Origin: Flavobacterium sp. 11
GTDB taxonomy: Bacteria > Bacteroidota > Bacteroidia > Flavobacteriales > Flavobacteriaceae
Reading direction: 5' to 3'
DNA length: 64,000 bases
NCBI RefSeq assembly: GCF_002754315.1
Contig: NZ_PEFE01000001.1
Span: forward strand, 1-64,000
The translations under genes were made by a program, and so were the position numbers. The notes under the pieces are model-generated. The model worked only from the letters and a program-made list of their open reading frames with translations, made no database searches and was not told the origin of the DNA. Shown here piece by piece: positions 37,996 through 46,952 of the stretch; the stretch's first letter is position 1, and each line of letters opens with the position of its first letter.

Positions 37996-38571
37996 TTATT
38001 CCTTCAACTCTAAAGGTGTCCCTTCTTCTAATTGAATAGCTCCGGCAGACAATAAATGTTGGTTATCGATTTGATGTGACAACGAAGCCTGTTGACGAAT
38101 ATAGGCCATTTTGATAGCCGCAATAGCAGCTTCAGTACCTTTGTTACCGTGAATTCCTCCACTTCTATCAATAGATTGTTGCATGGTATTATCAGTCAAA
38201 ACACAAAAAATAACCGGAATATCCGTTTGAACATTCAGGTCTTTAATTCCTTGAGTTACTCCTTCACACACAAAATCAAAATGCTTGGTTTGCCCTTGAA
38301 TTACACATCCAATAGCAATTACAGCATCAACATTTTGTGTTTGCAACATTTTCTTTGAACCATATATAAGTTCAAAGCTTCCAGGAACATTCCAGCGAAT
38401 AATATGCTGAGCTGGAACTTGGTTTTCTAAAAGGGCTTCAATAGCACCTCTATAAAGTCCTTCAGTTATAGCATCATTCCATTCTGAAACAACAATCCCA
38501 AAGCGAAAATCTTTCGCGTTTGGGATTGAATTTTTATCGTACTCGGATAAGTTTTTATTTACGGTAGCCAT
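37996..38571 (-). CDS. ribH: 6,7-dimethyl-8-ribityllumazine synthase
   Basis: 191 aa. Family motifs include SEWNDAITEGLYRGA, WNVPGSFELIYGSKKM, AIGCVIQGQTKHFDFVCEGVTQGI (with the catalytic His region) and FCVLTDNTMQQSIDR. It condenses the ribityl-aminouracil and a butanone phosphate to lumazine, the penultimate step of riboflavin synthesis, in an icosahedral or pentameric assembly. It is ~30 residues longer than the typical 155-aa enzyme, by an N-terminal extension and a C-terminal tail. It is downstream of the TPR gene on the same strand. Confidence 0.95.
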   Translation of the reverse strand: MATVNKNLSEYDKNSIPNAKDFRFGIVVSEWNDAITEGLYRGAIEALLENQVPAQHIIRWNVPGSFELIYGSKKMLQTQNVDAVIAIGCVIQGQTKHFDFVCEGVTQGIKDLNVQTDIPVIFCVLTDNTMQQSIDRSGGIHGNKGTEAAIAAIKMAYIRQQASLSHQIDNQHLLSAGAIQLEEGTPLELKE

Positions 38572-38579
38572 TTGATTTT

Positions 38580-38642
38580 AGAATTTTGATTTTAAAATTT
38601 TGATTTCAGATATTAAAGATAGCATTTTGAAATCAAAATTCT
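38580..38642. repeat. Inverted repeat between ribH and TPR gene
   Basis: AGAATTTTGATTT (38580-38592) and AAATCAAAATTCT (38630-38642) are perfect 13-bp inverted arms. The left side also contains a second, partial GATTTTAAAATTTTGATTTC copy. Low-complexity intergenic repeats of this kind recur in the window. Confidence 0.7.
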
Positions 38643-38677
38643 ACAATCTTAAATCACCAATCTTATATCATTTTTTA

Positions 38678-39451
38678 CTATTGTGCTAATCCTATCAAAA
38701 CGTCAACTGAAGCAGCCTCTGGAGTTCCTTCAAAATTGTCTTTAATGTCTGTAAAATATTTCAAAGCATCTGCTTTATTTCCTAATGCCAAAGCTGTTTT
38801 TCCGGCTTTCAATAAGAAACGTGGTGTAGTGAAATCATTTTTATTTGATTCAGCAGCTTTTATGTAATTTTCTAAAGCTTCTTTCGGTTGGTTCTTTTGA
38901 GAATAAGCATCTCCAATTGCTCCTTTTGCCAAAGCTCCTAAAACAATATCATCTGATTTAAATTTACTTAAATAATCAATCGCCTCAGTATATTTTCCTA
39001 TGTTCAAATACGCAATTCCAGCATAATAATTAGCTAAATTTCCTGCATCAGTTCCAGAATATTCATCAGCGATTTTCAAGAATCCAAATTTACCTTCTGA
39101 ACCATTCAAAGACAATTTATATAATGAGTCACTTGCTACTCCATCAGTTGCTTTTTGGAAATTTTGTTGTGCTACAAACATTTCATTCGCTGCTTCCTCT
39201 TGTTGTGGTGCAGCAACGAATCTTTGGTATCCTAAATAACCAATTGTAAAAATAGCGGCAGCGGCAACTAAACCAATAATAACTTTTTGGTTTTTAGCTA
39301 CCCAATCCTCAGTTTTTGAAGCTGTTTCGTCTAATGTTGAAAAAACACCAGCTGTTGTGCTGTCTTTTTCATCAATTTGTACTGCTTCAACCGCGTCATT
39401 TACTTCTTTTTCTTTTGGTGCTTTATATCCTCTTTTACTGTAAGTAGCCAT
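38678..39451 (-). CDS. Membrane-anchored tetratricopeptide repeat protein
   Basis: 257 aa. A charged N-terminus (~1-50) is followed by one TM helix (~55-72, VIIGLVAAAAIFTIGYLG) and a helical region with TPR motifs (~75-250; for example DAGNLANYYAGIAYLNIGKYTEAIDYL). The architecture resembles the YfgM/TPR_21 type of periplasm-facing chaperone-associated proteins, but the specific role is unknown. A TAnnTTTG promoter box lies 23 nt upstream. recF is divergent. Confidence 0.85.
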   Translation of the reverse strand: MATYSKRGYKAPKEKEVNDAVEAVQIDEKDSTTAGVFSTLDETASKTEDWVAKNQKVIIGLVAAAAIFTIGYLGYQRFVAAPQQEEAANEMFVAQQNFQKATDGVASDSLYKLSLNGSEGKFGFLKIADEYSGTDAGNLANYYAGIAYLNIGKYTEAIDYLSKFKSDDIVLGALAKGAIGDAYSQKNQPKEALENYIKAAESNKNDFTTPRFLLKAGKTALALGNKADALKYFTDIKDNFEGTPEAASVDVLIGLAQ

Positions 39452-39473
39452 TTATTTTTAATTTAGTGAGTCG

Positions 39474-39481
39474 CAAAAATA
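39474..39481 (-). promoter_or_regulatory. Candidate -7 promoter element of TPR gene
   Basis: On the minus strand TATTTTTG matches TAnnTTTG, 23 nt before the ATG. A weaker CTTT lies ~19 nt further upstream. Confidence 0.5.
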
Positions 39482-39595
39482 AAATTTTTATTCAAATCTA
39501 AAAGCCATTTTTATCGATATTTTTCAATAATTTGCACCCACTTTGAAAAACCCGTTTAAAAACATCAAAGTTCTCAATACCAGCAAGCCTTACAG

Positions 39596-40675
39596 ATGTA
39601 TTTAAAAAAGATTTCATTATTCAATTATAAGAATTTTTCGGAAGCAAATTTCGATTTTGACAGCAAAATAAATTGTTTTGTAGGCAAGAATGGTATTGGA
39701 AAGACAAATGTGCTTGATGCAATCTACCATTTATCGTACGGAAAAAGCTATTTCAATCCATTAGCGGTTCAGAATATTAAACACGGAGAAGAATTCTTTG
39801 TGATTGATGCTGAATTTGAAAAAAACGAAAGAAATGAACAAATTCTTTGCAGCCTAAAAAAAGGGCAAAAAAAGATATTGAAACGCAACGGAAAAGCCTA
39901 CGACAAATTCTCGGATCACATTGGTTTTATTCCTTTGGTCATCATTTCGCCTGCCGACAGGGATTTAATTGTGGAAGGCAGCGAAACCAGAAGAAAATTC
40001 ATGGACAGCGTGATTTCGCAACTAGATTCCCATTATTTACAACAACTCATTCAATATCAAAAAGTAATAAGTCAGCGCAATGCATTGTTGAAATATTTTG
40101 CATTGAACCATGTTTTTGACAACGATACACTCTCTATATATAATGAGCAACTTAATGGTTTTGGAGATTATATTTTTAAAAAAAGAAAAGAATTTATAAG
40201 TGAGTTCATTCCTATTTTCAACACACATCATCAAGCCATAACCGGTTCACAAGAAACAGTTCAACTGGTATATGAAAGTCATTTATTCGAAAAAGACTTA
40301 TTGACTTTGTTACAGGAAAACATCAACAAAGACAGAGCTTTACATTATACAAGTGTAGGAATTCACAAAGACGATTTAGCATTTGAAATAGACCAACATC
40401 CAATTAAGAAATTTGGCTCTCAAGGACAGCAAAAATCATTTCTAATCGCTTTAAAACTAGCTCAATTTGAGTTCCTAAAAAAGCAAAGCGGTGTGAAACC
40501 CATTTTACTTTTTGATGATATCTTTGATAAATTGGACGAAAGTCGCGTTTCCAAAATCATAGAAATGGTCAACAGTGATACTTTTGGTCAACTTTTTATT
40601 TCAGATACACATCCGGAACGTACTGAAGCCATTGTAAAATCGACACATCAGACGTATAAAATTTTCAACTTATAA
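39596..40675 (+). CDS. recF: DNA replication/repair protein RecF
   Basis: 359 aa. Walker A is GKNGIGKTN (30-38), the signature region is [17 protein letters not shown], and Walker B is [15 protein letters not shown], as in RecF ATPases. It loads RecA at gaps on single-strand-binding-protein-coated DNA, together with RecO and RecR. It is divergent from the TPR gene and starts a run of plus-strand genes up to 46.9 kb. Confidence 0.95.
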   Translation: MYLKKISLFNYKNFSEANFDFDSKINCFVGKNGIGKTNVLDAIYHLSYGKSYFNPLAVQNIKHGEEFFVIDAEFEKNERNEQILCSLKKGQKKILKRNGKAYDKFSDHIGFIPLVIISPADRDLIVEGSETRRKFMDSVISQLDSHYLQQLIQYQKVISQRNALLKYFALNHVFDNDTLSIYNEQLNGFGDYIFKKRKEFISEFIPIFNTHHQAITGSQETVQLVYESHLFEKDLLTLLQENINKDRALHYTSVGIHKDDLAFEIDQHPIKKFGSQGQQKSFLIALKLAQFEFLKKQSGVKPILLFDDIFDKLDESRVSKIIEMVNSDTFGQLFISDTHPERTEAIVKSTHQTYKIFNL

Positions 40676-40753
40676 CTTTTATTTAGTAATTTATACGGTT
40701 CGAAAATTGAAAAATTACCTATTTTAGCGTATTCAATTTTAAACTCGATTACA

Positions 40754-41452
40754 ATGAAATTTCATTCAATATTCTTGACAATAATATGCTTTGTTGTTTT
40801 ATCCTGCAACGGGCAAAATTCTAAAGAAATCAAAACTATTGATTCAAAAGCTTTTGCCGAAAAGATAGCTACAACTCAAAATCCACAAATTTTGGATGTA
40901 CGAACTCCTGAAGAATTCACTTCTGACCATATTGACAATGCTAAAAATATAAATTGGCTTGGAAATACTTTTGTTTCCGATGTAGAAAAACTGGACAAAT
41001 CACAACCCGTTTTTGTGTATTGCAAAAGTGGCGGGAGAAGTCAGAAAGCGGCTGAAAAACTAAATGAATTAGGTTTTAAAACTATTTATCAACTAGACGG
41101 AGGAATGTTAAAATGGGATGCTGCCGGTCTTTCAAAACCAAGTGCTACAATTATAGGTCTATCCGTTCCGGAATACAACAAATTATTAAATTCAGATAAA
41201 AAAGTATTGATTAATTTTTATGCTGAATGGTGTGCTCCCTGCAAAAAAATGACTCCTTATGTTTTGCAAATGCAAAAAGATTTAGCAGACAAAGTGACTA
41301 TCATTCGATTGGATGCCGATAAAAATAAAACCTTAATTTCTGAAATGAAAATCAGCGAACTTCCTACTTTATTATTGTATGACAAGGCAGCAGTAAAATG
41401 GAAACATTCTGGTTTTATAAGTGAGGACGATTTAAAAAAACAACTACAATAG
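40754..41452 (+). CDS. Rhodanese-thioredoxin fusion lipoprotein
   Basis: 232 aa. It has a lipoprotein signal with lipobox LSC (Cys18). A rhodanese domain at ~28-127 has the active-site loop CKSGGR (Cys90). A thioredoxin-like domain at ~135-230 has WCAPC (Cys160/Cys163). The order suggests a periplasmic or outer-membrane-facing protein handling sulfane sulfur or disulfides. Both active sites are intact. It is followed 7 nt later by the DUF2461 gene. Confidence 0.92.
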   Translation: MKFHSIFLTIICFVVLSCNGQNSKEIKTIDSKAFAEKIATTQNPQILDVRTPEEFTSDHIDNAKNINWLGNTFVSDVEKLDKSQPVFVYCKSGGRSQKAAEKLNELGFKTIYQLDGGMLKWDAAGLSKPSATIIGLSVPEYNKLLNSDKKVLINFYAEWCAPCKKMTPYVLQMQKDLADKVTIIRLDADKNKTLISEMKISELPTLLLYDKAAVKWKHSGFISEDDLKKQLQ

Positions 41453-41459
41453 CTACAAG

Positions 41460-42131
41460 ATGCTTTCAAAAGATACACTACGATTTCTGGATGATTTAAA
41501 AGCCAACAATAATAGAGATTGGTTTTTGGAAAATAAAAAACGCTACGAAGCGGTCAAGAAAGATTACCAACAATTAGTTGGAGATTTTCTGGATGCCATG
41601 AAACCGCTCGATCCATCGCTGGAAATGTTGGAAGTAAAAAATTGCACCTTTAGAATCAATCGTGACATTCGATTTTCTAAGGATAAAACTCCTTATAAAT
41701 CGCATTTAGGCGTTTGGCTTTCTTCGGGAGCAAAAGGCATGAATCGCTCTGGTTATTACCTTCATTTAGAAAAAGGAGCCAGTTTTATTGCCGGTGGATT
41801 GTATTGCCCCGAAGCGCCAGATTTGAAAAAAATGCGTAAAGAAATTGCCTATTTCCATGATGATTTAGAAGCTATTCTTAACGAAAAAGATTTCAAAAGG
41901 GAATTTAACGATTTTAATAGAAATGAAAAGGATACGCTAAAGAATCCGCCACGAGGATACGAAAAAGAACATCCTGCTATTGAATTTTTAAAATTGAAAA
42001 GTTTCGAATGTTCTCAAAGAATTGATATCTCCGAAGTAACAAAAAAAGATTTTGTTGCTACAATGAGTAAAAAATTGATTGCGCTTAAACCATTGAACGA
42101 TTTTATAAATCGAGCTTTAACTTCTGAGTAA
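41460..42131 (+). CDS. DUF2461 domain protein
   Basis: 223 aa. DUF2461 (TIGR02453) motifs are LDDLKANNNRDWFLENKKRYEAVKK at the start, RINRDIRFSKDKTPYKSHLGVW, and a GLYCPEAPDLKKMRKEI block. Cytoplasmic; function unknown. It is close behind the rhodanese gene (7 nt) and 15 nt before the glycosyltransferase, so probably co-transcribed. Confidence 0.9.
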   Translation: MLSKDTLRFLDDLKANNNRDWFLENKKRYEAVKKDYQQLVGDFLDAMKPLDPSLEMLEVKNCTFRINRDIRFSKDKTPYKSHLGVWLSSGAKGMNRSGYYLHLEKGASFIAGGLYCPEAPDLKKMRKEIAYFHDDLEAILNEKDFKREFNDFNRNEKDTLKNPPRGYEKEHPAIEFLKLKSFECSQRIDISEVTKKDFVATMSKKLIALKPLNDFINRALTSE

Positions 42132-42146
42132 TTATAATTTTCACTG

Positions 42147-43214
42147 ATGAAAAAAAAGAAAATACTTTTTCTGGGAGAATCCTACAGAGCCGATGCCATC
42201 ACTTGGATGAACGGTCTTAAGGAATTTGGTGATTTTGAAATCATTACTTGGGAATTAAAAACACCCAGCAATTGTATTCATAACCGAATTTTAAGGATTT
42301 TCGAATTCGAATTGGCTATTTTTAAAATCAAGAAAATAATAAAAACCCAACAACCGGATATGGTAATTGCGGAAAGAACCACCAGTTATGGTTTTCTTGC
42401 TGCATTATCCGGTGTAAAACCTGTTGCAATTGCACAACAAGGCAAAACCGATTTATGGCCTGAAAAATCGATTTCATTACCCTTAAAAAGACTCATTCAG
42501 AATTACGCTTTCAAAAAAGCAGATTTAATTCATGCTTGGGGACCCGTGATGACTATTTCTATGCTGGAAGCCAATGTAGATATGAATAAAGTTTTGGTTT
42601 TACCAAAAGGAATTGATCTGACTAAATTTGGGAATCAAAACAAGGCCAATCCAGAAAAAATTTGTGCCATAGTCACTCGTTCTTTATTACCGGAATACCG
42701 TCATGATATTATTTTAAAATCGTTTGCCATTTTAAACCAAAAGGGAATAGATTTCGTACTTACCATTATAGGGGACGGATCCCAACTTTCGAAATTAAAA
42801 GATTTAGCAAAAGATTTAGGTATTGAAGACAAAGTCAACTTTACCGGAAGAATCCCAAATACTGAATTACCAAAATTATTGCAGCAATCTAATATTTACA
42901 TAAGTATGCCAATAACTGAAGGTGTTTCGGCGTCATTATTTGAAGCTATGGCTACGAATTGTTATCCAATAGTAACAGATATTGCAGGAAATCAGAGTTG
43001 GATTAAACACCGCGAAAACGGACAATTAGTTACCGTTGATGATTACAAAATGCTGGCAGATGAATTAATCTGGGCATTTAAAAACAATAAACATCGAAAC
43101 GAAGCCGTTTTAAAAAATAGAATATTTTTAGAAAAAAATGCAGATTACAACATAAATATGAAAATTATTGCCAATAAATACCACGAATTAATCAACACAA
43201 ATAGCCCCAATTAA
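42147..43214 (+). CDS. Glycosyltransferase, GT4-like
   Basis: 355 aa, GT-B fold. The N-terminal half starts KILFLGESYRADAITWMNGL. The C-terminal half carries TRSLLPEYRHDIILKSF, IIGDGSQLSKL and the nucleotide-sugar region MPITEGVSASLFEAMATNCYPIVTD. It transfers a sugar from a nucleotide donor; the acceptor is unknown. It stops 2 nt before the asparagine synthase gene, so the pair is translationally linked and may act on the same glycan or cell-surface polymer. Confidence 0.88.
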   Translation: MKKKKILFLGESYRADAITWMNGLKEFGDFEIITWELKTPSNCIHNRILRIFEFELAIFKIKKIIKTQQPDMVIAERTTSYGFLAALSGVKPVAIAQQGKTDLWPEKSISLPLKRLIQNYAFKKADLIHAWGPVMTISMLEANVDMNKVLVLPKGIDLTKFGNQNKANPEKICAIVTRSLLPEYRHDIILKSFAILNQKGIDFVLTIIGDGSQLSKLKDLAKDLGIEDKVNFTGRIPNTELPKLLQQSNIYISMPITEGVSASLFEAMATNCYPIVTDIAGNQSWIKHRENGQLVTVDDYKMLADELIWAFKNNKHRNEAVLKNRIFLEKNADYNINMKIIANKYHELINTNSPN

Positions 43215-43216
43215 CT

Positions 43217-45064
43217 ATGTGTGGAATTAATGGAATGTTGCACTTACAATCACAAAAAAAAATTGACGAACGCGTTCTTACAAAGATGCGCGATTCGCTA
43301 GAACATCGCGGTCCTGATGATAAAGGATTGTTCATAGAAAACAATATTGGTTTAGGACACCGAAGACTTTCAATTCTAGATGTTTCACTTGCCGGACACC
43401 AACCTTTCCTATCAGAAGACGGAAGATATGTACTAGTTTATAATGGCGAAATCTACAATTTCAGAGAATTTTATCCAGAATTAAAAAGCAATGGATTTGA
43501 CATCAGAACCACTTCGGATACTGAAGTTTTAATGAAATTATTTCAATTATATGGTTTAAAAATGCTCAACCGCCTCAACGGTATGTTTGCGTTTGCTATT
43601 TGGGATAAATTAGAGAAAAAACTAACTGTTGTTCGTGATAGAATGGGTGTTAAACCTTTATATTATTCTTTTTATAACGAAACTTTTTATTTTGCATCCG
43701 AACAAAAAGCGCTTTTCACAGCTGGAGTTCCTCTCAAGATGGCACAAGACGGGCTGGAAGAATATATTTTTAACAGATTTGTTGCTGGTGAAAACACCTT
43801 ATATCAAAACGTAAAAAAAGTTTTGCCCGGACACATCATGATCATTCATGAAGGCGGAAAAACCACTAACAATAACTGGTGGAATTTAAAAAACGAGATT
43901 CAAAACCAACCCGAAATAAAAAATCCCGTAGAATGGTTTCGAGAAACGTTTGATGATTCTGTAAAAATGCGAATGGTCAGCGACGTTCCTGTGGGCGTAA
44001 TGCTTAGTGGCGGCCTGGATTCATCATCTATTTTAGCTTCACTGCACCATCAAAAATACAAAGACATACAAACTTTTAATATTGGTTTTAAAGAGAAAGA
44101 ACATAACGAAGCACATCTAGCTAAAATGATGGCAGAGAAGTTCGATTATGGATTTCAAACCATGCAATTAGAGGATAAAAATCTCTACGATCAGTTAATC
44201 AGTTCTACTTATTTTCAGGACGAACCGATTATGCATTTAAGCGAACCGCACCTTTTAGCGGTTTCACAAATGGCTAAACCTTCTGTAAAAGTGTTACTTT
44301 CCGGTGAAGGCGCTGATGAGTTGATGGGTGGTTATGTGCGCTACAAAGCCTTACAATATCCATCTTTATTGAATTCCATCGCTTCCATTGGGAATCTGGA
44401 TGTTTTTACAAAACAACCACGTTACGAAAAATTAACACGTTACGCCCAAATCAATAAAAAATCTGATTTAGTCATCTATAATGGCTCCAATATTTTTCCA
44501 AATGATATTGCGGAGACTTTTGGAATTAACACACCTCCAAACAACGAATACAGAAAAAAAATCTATAAAGAAGCAAAGTCTTTGTATCCTGATAATTTAC
44601 GCCGACAAGCACTTTATTTTGACCAACACACCTATTTATGCTCGCTTCTAGACAGAAATGACCGTTGCACAATGGGCGCATCCATAGAATGCAGGGAACC
44701 CTTTTTGGACCCGAGATTAATTGTTGGATTAGGATCATTAGAAGACAAATGGCTTTTTACAGGAAAAAAATGGAAATTCATTCTAAAAAAAGCAATGGAA
44801 GAACGTTTGCCAGATGAAATTCTAAAATTCAGAAAAGTAGGTTTAAGCGCACCTTGGGGAGATTACATCACAAAAAGTCCCGCTTTTAAAGAGGAATTAG
44901 AATCTTTCTCAAAAAGTGATTTATTTCAAATACCTTATTTTGAACACATAAATATTCAAAAACTTGTTCAGAATTTACAAAAAGGGGAAGCTACGATGAC
45001 TCCGTACATTATGCCATTGTTTATGATGCATATCTGGATGAAAACGTATGCAACTAAATTTTAA
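43217..45064 (+). CDS. asnB: Asparagine synthase (glutamine-hydrolysing)
   Basis: 615 aa. The N-terminal Cys2 nucleophile (MCGINGML) opens a class II glutaminase domain with HRRLSILD and YNGEIYNFRE. The C-terminal synthetase domain has the ATP pyrophosphatase loop SGGLDSSS (~260) and GEGADELMGGY. The enzyme amidates aspartate. In a glycosyltransferase setting, AsnB-like proteins often amidate sugar acids in polysaccharides instead, and the 2-nt spacing to the GT4 gene makes that possible. Biosynthetic AsnB is the default call. Confidence 0.9.
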   Translation: MCGINGMLHLQSQKKIDERVLTKMRDSLEHRGPDDKGLFIENNIGLGHRRLSILDVSLAGHQPFLSEDGRYVLVYNGEIYNFREFYPELKSNGFDIRTTSDTEVLMKLFQLYGLKMLNRLNGMFAFAIWDKLEKKLTVVRDRMGVKPLYYSFYNETFYFASEQKALFTAGVPLKMAQDGLEEYIFNRFVAGENTLYQNVKKVLPGHIMIIHEGGKTTNNNWWNLKNEIQNQPEIKNPVEWFRETFDDSVKMRMVSDVPVGVMLSGGLDSSSILASLHHQKYKDIQTFNIGFKEKEHNEAHLAKMMAEKFDYGFQTMQLEDKNLYDQLISSTYFQDEPIMHLSEPHLLAVSQMAKPSVKVLLSGEGADELMGGYVRYKALQYPSLLNSIASIGNLDVFTKQPRYEKLTRYAQINKKSDLVIYNGSNIFPNDIAETFGINTPPNNEYRKKIYKEAKSLYPDNLRRQALYFDQHTYLCSLLDRNDRCTMGASIECREPFLDPRLIVGLGSLEDKWLFTGKKWKFILKKAMEERLPDEILKFRKVGLSAPWGDYITKSPAFKEELESFSKSDLFQIPYFEHINIQKLVQNLQKGEATMTPYIMPLFMMHIWMKTYATKF

Positions 45065-45112
45065 TCGTTACTTTTGGTGCGGAATAAAACAATTCAAAAA
45101 GCACTTTCTTTT

Positions 45113-46126
45113 ATGGAAATAGTACCTAATTTCTCTTTAAAAAAATACAATACTTTTGGCATTGAAGCCAAAGCAAAACAGTTTGTTGCCGTTCATTCTG
45201 TGCAGGATTTAAAAACTATTTTACAAGAAAATAAATCACAGAAAAAATTTATTTTAGGTGGCGGAAGCAATATGCTTTTGACTAAAGACATTGATGCCCT
45301 TGTCATTCATATCGATTTGAAAGGCAAAAAAATCATTGAAGAAAATGATGATTTTGTATGGGTCGAAAGTCAGGCTGGTGAAAGCTGGCATGAATTTGTG
45401 CTTTGGACCATCGACCAAAATTTTGGTGGTTTGGAAAACATGTCACTGATTCCTGGAAACGTTGGAACTACGCCAGTCCAAAACATTGGAGCTTATGGTA
45501 CGGAAATTAAAGACACTTTTGTTTCCTGTGAAGCAATGACGATAGAAAATCAGGAAATGAAAACGTTCACAAAGGATGAATGTCATTTTGGATACCGAGA
45601 AAGCGTTTTTAAAAACGAAGTTAAAAATCAATATATCATTACATCGGTTGTTTTTAAACTGACAAAAACGAATCATAAAATCAATACTTCTTACGGAGAT
45701 ATTTCGTCTGAATTAGAAAAAAACAACATCACAAATCCTACTTTGAAGGACGTAAGTAATGCTGTAATTGCCATTCGACAAAGCAAATTACCCGACCCAA
45801 AAGAATTGGGAAATAGCGGTAGCTTCTTTAAAAATCCAATTTTATTGAAATCAGATTTCGAAAAAATCCATCAGCAATTTCCCGATATGAAGTATTTTGA
45901 TATTTCCGAAACTGAAGTAAAAGTTCCCGCAGGTTGGTTAATTGAGCAAGCCGGCTTCAAAGGAAAACGTTTTGGTGATGCCGGAATCCATAAAAACCAA
46001 GCTTTGGTTTTAGTGAATTATGGTAATGCAACAGGACAGGAAATTTTGAATGTTTCTAAGGATATTCAGGAGACTATTTTTAAAACGTTTGGCATTCATA
46101 TTGAAGCCGAAGTAAATGTGATTTAG
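45113..46126 (+). CDS. murB: UDP-N-acetylenolpyruvoylglucosamine reductase
   Basis: 337 aa from the ATG at 45113. The frame extends to a TTG at 45074, but MEIVPNFSLKKYNTFG is the conserved MurB start. FAD-binding GGGSNMLL, GNVGTTPVQNIGAYG, YRESVFK and the catalytic GSFFKNP are all present. It reduces the enolpyruvyl group with NADPH in peptidoglycan precursor synthesis, in the cytoplasm. It follows asnB by 48 nt. Confidence 0.95.
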   Translation: MEIVPNFSLKKYNTFGIEAKAKQFVAVHSVQDLKTILQENKSQKKFILGGGSNMLLTKDIDALVIHIDLKGKKIIEENDDFVWVESQAGESWHEFVLWTIDQNFGGLENMSLIPGNVGTTPVQNIGAYGTEIKDTFVSCEAMTIENQEMKTFTKDECHFGYRESVFKNEVKNQYIITSVVFKLTKTNHKINTSYGDISSELEKNNITNPTLKDVSNAVIAIRQSKLPDPKELGNSGSFFKNPILLKSDFEKIHQQFPDMKYFDISETEVKVPAGWLIEQAGFKGKRFGDAGIHKNQALVLVNYGNATGQEILNVSKDIQETIFKTFGIHIEAEVNVI

Positions 46127-46130
46127 ATTT

Positions 46131-46166
46131 TAGCTGACAGTGTTCAGTCGCAGTTTTCAGTTTAAA
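46131..46166. repeat. Degenerate CAGTNTTCAGT-type intergenic repeat
   Basis: The segment behind murB reads like an imperfect tandem of CAGTGTTCAGT and CAGTTTTCAGT, a short repetitive motif of a kind I know from flavobacterial intergenic regions. Single copy pair here. Confidence 0.4.
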
Positions 46167-46251
46167 AAAAATCGGAATTACATATTAATTTCAGATTGTC
46201 AACAACAAAATAGTATTTCAAAACTCCTAAATCCTAATTTTTAAATTAAAG

Positions 46252-46866
46252 ATGTACACTCCAGAAATCTACAAAAATGAAAATCAAGAAGAGATCAAAA
46301 AATTTCTTCAAGAGAATAGCTTTGGTATTTTAATCAATCAAACGAATGGGAAATTATGTGCCACACATATACCTTTGGAACTGGACACTAATAAAGAAGG
46401 TAAGGATGTTTTATACGGGCACATTTCCAAAGAAAACCCACAATGGAATGGTTTCATAGACAATGACCAAGTTTTAGTAGTATTTTCAGGACCTCACAGT
46501 TATATTTCTTCCTCTTGGTACGATCATGAAAATGTACCAACATGGAACTACATTGCCGTTCATGTGTATGGAAAAATCAAAATTATCGAAGGAGAAGCCG
46601 TCATCGAATCCTTAAAAAAGCTAGTCGATAAGTACGAACAAAGTTCTGAAAACCCGGTTCGCGTAGAAGATTTATCTAAAAAAAACATGATGCAAACTCG
46701 CGGTATTATAGCATTTCAAATTGAAATTACTGAAATCCAAGCTACGAAAAAATTATCTCAAAACAGGGACGGAAAAAATTATCAAAACATCATTTCTGAG
46801 TTAGAAAAAGCGAACACAAATCAGTCCGTCGCTATTGCGAATGAGATGAAGAAATGTCCAATATAA
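46252..46866 (+). CDS. PaiB-like FMN-binding protein
   Basis: 204 aa. The N-terminus MYTPEIYKNENQEEIKKFLQ and the central SSSWYDHENVPTWNYIAVHVYG are the PaiB signature (split-barrel FMN-binding family). PaiB was described in Bacillus as a negative regulator of sporulation and protease genes. In Bacteroidota the physiological role is unknown, and an enzymatic FMN/FAD or heme-related role is possible. Monocistronic by spacing (126 nt after murB). Confidence 0.9.
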   Translation: MYTPEIYKNENQEEIKKFLQENSFGILINQTNGKLCATHIPLELDTNKEGKDVLYGHISKENPQWNGFIDNDQVLVVFSGPHSYISSSWYDHENVPTWNYIAVHVYGKIKIIEGEAVIESLKKLVDKYEQSSENPVRVEDLSKKNMMQTRGIIAFQIEITEIQATKKLSQNRDGKNYQNIISELEKANTNQSVAIANEMKKCPI

Positions 46867-46915
46867 ATTCTTTCGAAATTCACAGATTGTATTTAACAAT
46901 TCACAATTCTATTCA

Positions 46916-46923
46916 TACCTTTG
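46916..46923 (+). promoter_or_regulatory. Candidate -7 promoter element of GT2 gene
   Basis: TACCTTTG matches TAnnTTTG, 29 nt before the ATG at 46953; the -33 TTTG is not evident. Confidence 0.5.
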
Positions 46924-46952
46924 CACTCGATTTAAAAACTCATTAAACTCAG

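Noticed and set aside
39520..39595. ATAATTTGC before recF as a promoter box
   Set aside because: The spacing between TA and TTTG is one base instead of two, so it does not fit TAnnTTTG.
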